Positions 57,885-64,000 of a stretch of DNA of 64,000 bases are shown piece by piece; position 1 is the stretch's first letter, and every line of letters starts with the position of its first letter. The DNA comes from CAVVZJ01 sp963752755. GTDB taxonomy: Bacteria > Planctomycetota > Planctomycetia > Isosphaerales > Isosphaeraceae. Under the pieces are notes generated by a model. That model was not told the origin of the DNA. It saw nothing but the letters and a program-made list of their open reading frames with translations, and searched no databases. The position numbers and the translations under genes were made by a program. The stretch spans positions 248,001 to 312,000 of the forward strand of contig CAVVZJ010000001.1 of assembly GCA_963752755.1 (NCBI GenBank), given 5' to 3'.

Positions 57885-59507
57885 TCAGTGTCGCACGACG
57901 GGCCGCGATGCCTGCGTCACCTCGCGTCGCCGATGGGAGACGACGAGGTAAGGCGTGCCGTCCTCGTTCGGGATCACCCAGCGCTGGAGGAGGGGAGGGG
58001 GGTAGTCCCGTTGAAGTGCGAGGTCCAGCGGGGTATCGGGGCGATGGACGGTGTAAGCCCCGTCGTCCATCCAGCGACGGACCCGCTGAAACTGGCGCTC
58101 GTACTCCGCGGGGTCGCCGGTCCCCTGACGGTAGGTGATGAAGTTGGCGATCACTTCATAAGTCGCCACATCGTCGCGGGCGACCGACAGGTAGCGCAAG
58201 GGCTGGTGGACCCAGTAATCCTCGCAGAAGACGAGGTGGCGCGTCGCCGGTGGAACCGGCGGCCGGTTGGAGCGGGCGAGGTCGCGACGGATGAGCTGAT
58301 AGGCCCGCGCATACGGTTCCGGCACCCGCGGCGCGAGCGACCAGAGCGAGGCGCCGCCCCGGGTCGTCGGCGCCCCGAGCAGGACCGGCCACGCCGCCAG
58401 CAGCACGACCGCGAACGCTAGACCCGCCCGGGTCGGTCGCTCGCCCGGGTCATCCAGGGCCAACGCCGCCCGCAAGAGGCAGGCGAACGAGAGCACGACG
58501 GGCACCAGGAAGACGACCGCGTACCGCCATTCGTGCCGGTCGAACACGTCCGAGCCCGCCATCGCGACGAAGCCGGCGAGCGTCGCCATCAGGCTGACGA
58601 CCATCGTCAACTGGTCCCACCGCCGCGCCCGGATGAGTCGCGGCAGGCCGAAGGCCAGGGCGAACACCACCATTCCCCAGAACAACCCGTAAGCAATCCG
58701 GCCGACATGCTCGTCGTCCTGATACAGCGTGCTCCAGAAGAAGAACCGGCTGAACCGGTCAAGGAAGTGCGGCCCGTCGATCGCGCTGAGTCGGGTGAGG
58801 TTCCGCGTCAGGTAATACTGCACGTTCGGCCGCATCCCCAGCCAGACCGCCGCTCCCCCGGCCAGCACCGCCAGCGCCGAGGTCGATCGGACGAGCAGGC
58901 GACGCCGCCGCGCCGGGTCGTCCGCGTGCGCTTGCCAGAGCCGGACCAGCAGCACGGGCAGGACCATCGGGACCAGGAAGACGTTCGTCGGATGCACGAG
59001 CAGGCCGGCACCGAGCGTCGCGACCAGGGCCGCTGGCCTGGCCCGGAAGGCGAAGTAGAAGGCGATCAGGCCCAGCGCGGCCATGTGGCTCTGCTCGCGG
59101 GCCAGCCGCGAGATGTGGTTCTCGACCGGCAAGGCCGCCAGATACATCGCCGCGATCAAGGCCGTCGGCCGGTCGAAGATCCGACGCCCCAAAACGTACG
59201 CCAGCACGACCGCCGCGATCCCGCACGCCACCGATGGAATCCGCAGGACCACCAGCGACGGCCGGCAGACCAGGTGCAGCGGGGCCTCGAAGGCGAGCAG
59301 ATACGGGCTCACAACGTTGCCCGATGGCGTCTTCGTCGCGATCCAGCGTCCCTGGACGATCCGCGCCGCCTGGGTGCCGTAGAACGATTCGTCGCCGTTG
59401 TTCCACGGCACCGACCCCAGGCTGCCCACCCGCAGCCAGGCGGCGACCCCGAAGAACAGGCCGAGCTGGATCGTCAGGAGAGCGGCCCACCACGCCTTGC
59501 GGTCCAT
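57885..59507 (-). CDS. PMT/ArnT-like membrane glycosyltransferase
   Basis: A 540-residue protein with about ten membrane spans. After TM1 (AALLTIQLGLFFGVAAWLRV) the first loop PWNNGDESFYGTQAARIVQG has the acidic GDE catalytic motif of GT-C (GlfT/ArnT/PMT) enzymes, followed by WIATKTPSGNVVSPYLLAF. Repeated hydrophobic blocks follow, and a C-terminal soluble domain with HLVFCEDYWVHQPLRYLSVA and ALQRDYPPPLLQRWV. GGGAGG lies 7 bases before ATG 59507, which decides the start. The leuA promoter follows its stop after about 110 bases. Confidence 0.8.
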   Translation of the reverse strand: MDRKAWWAALLTIQLGLFFGVAAWLRVGSLGSVPWNNGDESFYGTQAARIVQGRWIATKTPSGNVVSPYLLAFEAPLHLVCRPSLVVLRIPSVACGIAAVVLAYVLGRRIFDRPTALIAAMYLAALPVENHISRLAREQSHMAALGLIAFYFAFRARPAALVATLGAGLLVHPTNVFLVPMVLPVLLVRLWQAHADDPARRRRLLVRSTSALAVLAGGAAVWLGMRPNVQYYLTRNLTRLSAIDGPHFLDRFSRFFFWSTLYQDDEHVGRIAYGLFWGMVVFALAFGLPRLIRARRWDQLTMVVSLMATLAGFVAMAGSDVFDRHEWRYAVVFLVPVVLSFACLLRAALALDDPGERPTRAGLAFAVVLLAAWPVLLGAPTTRGGASLWSLAPRVPEPYARAYQLIRRDLARSNRPPVPPATRHLVFCEDYWVHQPLRYLSVARDDVATYEVIANFITYRQGTGDPAEYERQFQRVRRWMDDGAYTVHRPDTPLDLALQRDYPPPLLQRWVIPNEDGTPYLVVSHRRREVTQASRPVVRH

Positions 59508-59616
59508 CCGTTCGCCTCCCGATCGCCCCGACACGGCCGGGTCCTCCACTCCCCCCGGCGGACGGGGCAGGGTAGCAGCGGGGCCGCACGCTGTCGAGCC
59601 CAGAGGCGATCCCGGA

Positions 59617-60348
59617 TCACCCGGGGTAAACGACCCGCACCGGCTCGCGGCGATGGCGGCCGTTGCGGGTCAAGGCGCCGTCGAGGAGGCGGTCGAGGGC
59701 GACAATGGCGGCATCGAGCACGCCGCGGGCCGTGTCGAGGTGATGCGGGCGAAGGGCATATGGGTCGCGGGGCAGGCCGGTCCGGGGATAGACGAGTCGA
59801 TCGGGCGTGAGGTCCAGGCCGGGCGGGACCTGGTGCGGCTCCAGCGGCTCGAACTCCCCGGAGTCGCCCGCCTCCTCGCGACGCCGGTAGTAGGCACGTC
59901 GGTTGGCCTCGGGACCGGGATACGCCCAGTCTGAACGCAAGGCCAGCAACTCGGCGAACTGCGGCCAGGGCGGCGCCTCCGGGTCCCCCAGACCGTGCGA
60001 TGGCTCCGCCGCCACGGCCGGCAGGAGCCGCCAGGTGTCGAGCAAGGGCAGGGGACGCGCCGGGTCGCCGACCAGCCTCGCCAGCTCCGGACGCCCCAGC
60101 TCGGCCGCCGCCTGATGCACCAGCGACTCCGCCGCCGCCACGTACAGCAGCAACGCCGCACGCGCCATCCGGCTGGCTTCCGACTCCGAGCGCGACCGCC
60201 TCAGGTGGCTCTGCTGGTGGAACTCCAGCGCATCCTGATACAAGCAATGGAACGGGCTGACGACCGTTTCCAGGATCATCCCGGAGCCGGCTCGGACCGC
60301 CGTCGCCGTCCCATTCCGGCCGGTTCTCGCCGATTCGCCGTCATTCAT
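59617..60348 (-). CDS. Hypothetical protein, helical
   Basis: About 243 residues, soluble, mostly predicted helix: FHCLYQDALEFHQQSHLRRS, MARAALLLYVAAAESLVHQA and AELGRPELARLVGDPARPLP, then an Arg/Pro-rich part and a helical end (RGVLDAAIVALDRLLDGALT). I do not recognise the family. The two ATGs at 60348 and 60344-60342 are close; 60348 is used. It is co-oriented with the glycosyltransferase downstream (stop to start 109 bases). Confidence 0.6.
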   Translation of the reverse strand: MNDGESARTGRNGTATAVRAGSGMILETVVSPFHCLYQDALEFHQQSHLRRSRSESEASRMARAALLLYVAAAESLVHQAAAELGRPELARLVGDPARPLPLLDTWRLLPAVAAEPSHGLGDPEAPPWPQFAELLALRSDWAYPGPEANRRAYYRRREEAGDSGEFEPLEPHQVPPGLDLTPDRLVYPRTGLPRDPYALRPHHLDTARGVLDAAIVALDRLLDGALTRNGRHRREPVRVVYPG

Positions 60349-60731
60349 CCAGCCACCTCGCGGCGAGGATATCCCCCCTCTCATCGAGATCAGTCTAGCA
60401 TACGCGGCAATCCCCGTTCCACAGCCGACTTCGAGCCAGGCTGGGTGTCAGGTCCCGGGGCCAACGGCCCGACCTCCACCCCGGCCCTCTCACGGTGACA
60501 GAAAGGGTCAGCACGAAGGATTCTGCAGCCTCGCAGCATCCTCACCGATGAAAGAGGTTGCGTGCAGGCGTCGGCCATCGACCATTCACCATCGACCAGG
60601 ATCAGGAAACCACGCTCCCGCCGGGAGCGAGTGGTCGCTCAGCGGCCGGGTGAGGATCCCATCGCCCACCGCTCCACCGAATTCACGAAGCCCCTGTTGC
60701 CAGCGTCGCGATCCGGTCCTGACCCCGGCTC
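60349..60731. other. Intergenic interval with repeats
   Basis: No gene seen in about 380 bp. It holds the GATGGTCGATGG-type repeat in reverse (CCATCGACCATTCACCATCG, about 60577-60596) and, directly after, a diverged copy of the CCGGGAG...GCGGCCGGGTGAGG repeat (about 60611-60655). Both lie between minus-strand genes. Confidence 0.5.
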
Positions 60732-62168
60732 TCACCCGACGCCCACATCTTCATACGCATACCGGAACTCCCCCGCCGGCTCCCTCCGCGCCAGCACGAG
60801 CGCGGCGGCGGCCGTCGTCAGGCCGACGCGGCCGAGGAACATCAGCCAGATCAAGGTCCACTGGCTCGCGCCCGACAGCGCCGCCGTCACCCCCATCGAG
60901 AGGCCGACCGTGTTGTAGGCGCTCACTGCCTCGAACATGTATTTGAGGAAGCTGTCCCGCACCGGCGAGCGTACCGCGCCGCCCTCGGCGGTCGTGATCA
61001 CGAGGATGCAGAGCGTCACCAGGGCGAACGACGCCACCGAAAGGCCGACGGCCCGCTGGATCGACTCCTCAGGGATCGTGCGGCCCCAGAGGTCGGTGGT
61101 CATTCGGCCGCGGAAGCGGGCCACGGCCAGCAGCACGAGCAAGGACACGGTCGTCGTCTTCACGCCGCCCGCCGTCGAGCCGGGCGAACCGCCGATGAAC
61201 ATCAGCAGGATCGTGAGGAAGTTCGTGCTGTCGGTCGCCTGGCCGTAGTCAATCGAGTTGAACCCCGCCGTGCGCGGGGTGATGCTCATGAAGAGGCCGT
61301 TGGCCAGCTTCGCGATGACCGGCAGGCCCTTGAGGGTCACGTCCCACTCCAGCACCACGAACGGCAGCCAGCCGCCCACGATCAGGATCGCCGTCGCCAG
61401 CAGGATGACCCGCGACTGGAGACTGACGCGGAGCCGCCGGGCCAGGCGACGCGTCTGCCACCATCGGTACGACTCCTCCATCGTCAAGAATCCGATCCCC
61501 CCCAGCACGATCAGGGCGCCGACGACCAGCAGCGTCGCTTCTGAGCGCTGATAGCTCACCAGGCTGTCGCTGAACGTGGAGAATCCGGCGTTGCAGAAGG
61601 CGCTGATGGAGTGGAAGAGGCCGTGCCAGACGGCCGACCAGCCCAGCGTCGGCACCCAGAGCACGGTCAAGGCCAGCGCCCCGGCCGCCTCGATCGCGAA
61701 GGTGAACAGCACGACGTCCCGGGTCAGGATTCGGTAATCGACGTGCGGCGCGATCTCGGCCACGCTGGCGGTGATCGCCTCATGCTCCAGCGAGAGCCGA
61801 CGGCCCAGCATGGCGATGATCAAGGTCGTGAACGTGATGATCCCCAGGCCGCCGAGCTGGATCAGCAGCAAGATCCACGCCTGACCGGCCGGCGTGAAGT
61901 ACGTCGCCGTATCGACCACGATCAGGCCCGTCACGCAGACGGCGCTCGTGCTGGTGAATAGAGCATCGAGCCAGTTCAGCGGCTCGCCGGTGTAGAGCCC
62001 CGGCAGCAGCTCCAGGCCGAGCGTCCCCAGGCCGATCAAGAGCAGGAATGACCCGACGAACAGTTGCGGCGCCGTCAGCCGCCTCCAGAGCGGCTGGCGA
62101 CGTCGCCGGCCGACCAGGTCCGGGTCCCACCAGTCGACCCACCTCCGCGTCGCCTGCGTCCTCGCCAC
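60732..62168 (-). CDS. TrkH/KtrB-type potassium uptake transporter
   Basis: A 478-residue membrane protein of the TrkH/TrkG/KtrB superfamily. The four selectivity-filter loops are TSTSAVCVTGL, SISAFCNAGFSTF, MSITPRTAGFNSIDYG and AVSAYNTVGLSMG, each with the conserved Gly of the filter; membrane-pore-membrane units run throughout. It takes up K+ (possibly with Na+), working with a cytoplasmic NAD-binding TrkA/KtrA partner that is not in this window. The start is GTG 62168, with an Arg/Trp-rich N-terminus. It is divergent from the acyltransferase at 62621. Confidence 0.9.
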   Translation of the reverse strand: MARTQATRRWVDWWDPDLVGRRRRQPLWRRLTAPQLFVGSFLLLIGLGTLGLELLPGLYTGEPLNWLDALFTSTSAVCVTGLIVVDTATYFTPAGQAWILLLIQLGGLGIITFTTLIIAMLGRRLSLEHEAITASVAEIAPHVDYRILTRDVVLFTFAIEAAGALALTVLWVPTLGWSAVWHGLFHSISAFCNAGFSTFSDSLVSYQRSEATLLVVGALIVLGGIGFLTMEESYRWWQTRRLARRLRVSLQSRVILLATAILIVGGWLPFVVLEWDVTLKGLPVIAKLANGLFMSITPRTAGFNSIDYGQATDSTNFLTILLMFIGGSPGSTAGGVKTTTVSLLVLLAVARFRGRMTTDLWGRTIPEESIQRAVGLSVASFALVTLCILVITTAEGGAVRSPVRDSFLKYMFEAVSAYNTVGLSMGVTAALSGASQWTLIWLMFLGRVGLTTAAAALVLARREPAGEFRYAYEDVGVG

Positions 62169-62620
62169 GTCGCTCGCACCCGGCCCTTCGACGGATCATC
62201 CCCGACGGCCGGCCCCCGAGGCGTGTCGGCCGCTCCCTGTTATATCGGAATCCCGACGACTCCGCATCGCCGGTCCTTCGGGGATGTCCTACGTTCCCCA
62301 TCGCGGCCCTCCTTGGCCATGCGACTTGTGCTGATCTGGGGATGAAGGGGCGGCGGCATGACTCACCATCACGGCACGGAGAACGCAAAGAGCCCGTAAA
62401 TGAAAGATTATCGCGGTTCGTCAAGATTTTGCTATTTTATGCAGTTTTCGCAATCTGCGTGTTTCGGTGAGGGATTCTCCTGTTCCCGGCGGACTTTGCG
62501 GATTTCCGAACGAACCCACCTGCCATTCTGGCAGTCTTTCTCCATCCTGGCCGGTTGATCGCCGATCCGGTCATGATAGAGTTCCAAGTCGAACCCGCCC
62601 GACCTTGTGGGGTTTTCCTC
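62169..62620. other. Divergent intergenic region with AT-rich patch
   Basis: About 450 bp between the Trk transporter and the acyltransferase. Nothing coding is supported. A locally AT-rich stretch at about 62398-62455 (including GATTTTGCTATTTTATGCAG) is a likely promoter area for one or both genes, but I cannot assign hexamers confidently. Confidence 0.45.
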
Positions 62621-63355
62621 ATGGACGATGACGCCAATAAGCCGCACATCGCCCCCTGGCTGACGACGGTGCTCCGTCCGATCCACAACGTCTTCGTCCC
62701 GGGCTTCTTCCGGCTGACGGTCCGCGACGCCGACCGCATCCCCACCTCGGGGCCGGCGATCCTGACCCCCACGCACCGCTCGCGGTGGGACCCGGTCATC
62801 CTTCCCTGGCTGACCAATCGCCTCGTCCGGACGATGGCCTCGCACGACGAGTTCGTCGGCGTCCAGGGCTGGTTCATGCGGAACCTCGGCGCCTTCCCCG
62901 TCAACACCCGTCGCCCCAGCGCCGGCACCCTGAAGACCTGCGAGGAGATCCTCCGCTCCGGCCAGCTTTTGGTGATTTACCCCGAGGGCACGATCTACCG
63001 CTACCCGCCCGACCACGTCCACCCGCTCAAGCCCGGCACCGCCTGGCTGGCCTTGAAGGCCCAGCAAGAGATGTCCGACCGGCCCTTCCCGATCCTGCCG
63101 ATCCGGTTCCGCTACGGGAAGCTCCCGCCGCGGTTCCGCACGCCGGTCGAGGTCGCCGTTCAGCCGCCGATCCTCGTGACCAACTTCCTCGACCGCCCCG
63201 AGAAGGCCGCCATCCGCGACCTCACCGCCGCCATCCAGGCCGGCATGGGCGACGAGGTCAACACCTCCCGCCACGAGATGTCCCGCCCCCGCGACGCCGG
63301 CCCCGACTGGCACCCCGAGGCCGCCGTGCGACCTGCCGAGAAGGCGCCGGAGTGA
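62621..63355 (+). CDS. PlsC-type 1-acylglycerol-3-phosphate / lysophospholipid acyltransferase
   Basis: A 244-residue acyltransferase. TPTHRSRWDPVILP holds the catalytic HX4D motif, GWFMRNLGAFPVNTRRPS the phosphate-binding region and LLVIYPEGTIYR the EGT motif, followed by LKPGTAWLAL and FPILPIRFRYG. It transfers an acyl group to a lysophospholipid or similar acceptor at the membrane; a short hydrophobic stretch (NVFVPGFFRLTV) may anchor it. ATG 62621 was chosen. The C-terminus after PPILVT is charged and Pro/Ala-rich. Confidence 0.85.
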   Translation: MDDDANKPHIAPWLTTVLRPIHNVFVPGFFRLTVRDADRIPTSGPAILTPTHRSRWDPVILPWLTNRLVRTMASHDEFVGVQGWFMRNLGAFPVNTRRPSAGTLKTCEEILRSGQLLVIYPEGTIYRYPPDHVHPLKPGTAWLALKAQQEMSDRPFPILPIRFRYGKLPPRFRTPVEVAVQPPILVTNFLDRPEKAAIRDLTAAIQAGMGDEVNTSRHEMSRPRDAGPDWHPEAAVRPAEKAPE

Positions 63356-63422
63356 GTTACCCGACGTGATGGTACAATCGAGCGCAACGTCCTCCGACTC
63401 TCATCGAGGAAGGGCTTTCCCC

Positions 63423-63983
63423 ATGAGCCAGGCAACCGACACGCCGAACCGGATCACCTCGACCGAGGAACCGCTCTACGAGGTCATCGCCGGCCGGAAG
63501 GTGGAGCTATCGCCGATGGGTGCCCGAGAAGTCCTGATGGCCTCGACGCTCACGCAAATCCTCGGGAATTATGCCCGAGAGCAGAGGCTCGGCCACGTCG
63601 TCAGCGAGATGCTTTTCCGCCTCGGCCCCGACGGTCCCCAGCGCCGGCCCGACGTCGCCTTCGTCGCCTTCGCCCGCTGGCCCCGCGGTCGCGTCATCCC
63701 GCCGGGGGACGCCTGGGACGTCGTGCCCGACCTGGCCGTCGAGGTCGTCAGCCCGTCCAACACGGCCGACGAGGTGATGGACAAGATCCGCGACTTCTTC
63801 GCCGCCGGCGTCCGACGGGTCTGGGTCGTCTTCCCCCGCCAGAGTCAAGTGTATGTCTATGATTCGCCTTTGACCCCCCGCGTCGTCGGCCCGGATGGCA
63901 CCCTCGAAGGCGAGGAGATCATCCCCGGTTTCCGCCTTCCATTGGCCGAGTTGCTTGAGGACGCCGGCGGGCCGGACGCCTGA
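63423..63983 (+). CDS. Uma2-family endonuclease-fold protein (DUF820)
   Basis: A 186-residue Uma2 protein. Key blocks: YEVIAGRKVELSPMGAREV, GHVVSEMLFRLGPDGPQRRP then DVAFVAFARWP (Asp of the PD-(D/E)XK-like core), PDLAVEVVSPSNTADEVMDK (Glu-Val-x-Ser-Pro-Ser) and GVRRVWVVFPRQSQVYVYDS. These proteins have a PD-(D/E)XK nuclease fold, are numerous in planctomycetes and cyanobacteria, and have no settled role; a DNA-modifying or toxin role is speculative. It follows PlsC after 67 bases. ATG 63423 has GAGGAAGGG upstream. Confidence 0.85.
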   Translation: MSQATDTPNRITSTEEPLYEVIAGRKVELSPMGAREVLMASTLTQILGNYAREQRLGHVVSEMLFRLGPDGPQRRPDVAFVAFARWPRGRVIPPGDAWDVVPDLAVEVVSPSNTADEVMDKIRDFFAAGVRRVWVVFPRQSQVYVYDSPLTPRVVGPDGTLEGEEIIPGFRLPLAELLEDAGGPDA

Positions 63984-64000
63984 GCTTGAGAGCGACAACC

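Noticed and set aside
57885..57960. A rho-independent terminator for the glycosyltransferase gene upstream of leuA
   Set aside because: No convincing stem with T run was seen directly after its stop; the small hairpin at 57721-57737 lies within the predicted leuA leader instead.
63423..63983. Uma2 protein as a transposase or defence nuclease
   Set aside because: The fold is nuclease-like, but no partner genes or repeat ends accompany it, and the family's role is not settled.

Overview
This is high-GC planctomycete DNA, most likely from the Isosphaeraceae. The reasons are family-level: a PSCyt1/DUF1549/DUF1553 cytochrome gene next to a DUF1501 gene, a PVC-type haem-binding gene, DUF1080, two PEP-CTERM proteins, a secreted parallel-beta-helix protein with the planctomycete EALEARRLL N-terminal motif, a kinase-TPR protein with DWG in place of DFG, several PMT/ArnT-like membrane glycosyltransferases, and intergenic palindromes of the kind common in this group. 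No rRNA, tRNA, CRISPR array, phage or insertion-sequence gene was recognised.

Layout. 1-2.5 kb: minus-strand membrane proteins (a GT-C-like fragment, a PAP2 phosphatase, an integral membrane protein). 2.7-10.5 kb: plus-strand secreted catabolic group (haem protein, amidohydrolase, PSD1 cytochrome, DUF1501). 10.5-13 kb: APH-like kinase and a divergent enolase homologue. 13-18.4 kb: type IIA topoisomerase pair (parE/parC type) flanking two small genes. 18.6-26.7 kb: aquaporin, DUF1080, aldo/keto reductase, CBS protein, glycosyltransferase-panB-phhB, Gfo/Idh oxidoreductase. 27-34.5 kb: PEP-CTERM protein, penicillin-acylase-like hydrolase, FAH-family enzyme, and a coupled SSS transporter-oxidoreductase pair. 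34.7-44 kb: secreted amidohydrolase, outer-membrane barrel, about 1,530-residue beta-helix protein, second PEP-CTERM protein. 44.6-56 kb: Ser/Thr kinase, FMN hydroxyacid dehydrogenase, glycosyltransferases, PIG-L deacetylase and NagB, PhyH oxygenase. 55.8-60.4 kb: leuA behind a leader that looks like a complete leucine attenuator, then another glycosyltransferase and an unknown. 60.7-64 kb: TrkH-type K+ transporter, PlsC acyltransferase, Uma2 nuclease-fold protein.

Two things stand out. First, leuA is preceded by a promoter, a 25-codon leader with Leu at every second position over 13 residues, an antiterminator pairing across the leader stop codon, and a strong hairpin. Second, a multi-block intergenic element occurs four times (about 0.7, 24.8, 30.6 and 42.7 kb). 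It shares a CTCTTTGnCAATCC block resembling rRNA boxA, a GGCGCCGAACGAACTT core, and GTTGC and GCGTCCCC blocks. Two copies carry an extended -10 (TGCTATAAT) and lie upstream of genes in the matching direction.

Many genes that are clearly homologous along their length are broken by single-base indels (worst in the haem gene at 2.7-5.9 kb; also APH, enolase, parC, panB, DUF1501, kinase, beta-helix protein and others). Codon phase resumes cleanly after each break, so most look like uncorrected sequencing indels. For those genes I give the whole-gene extent.
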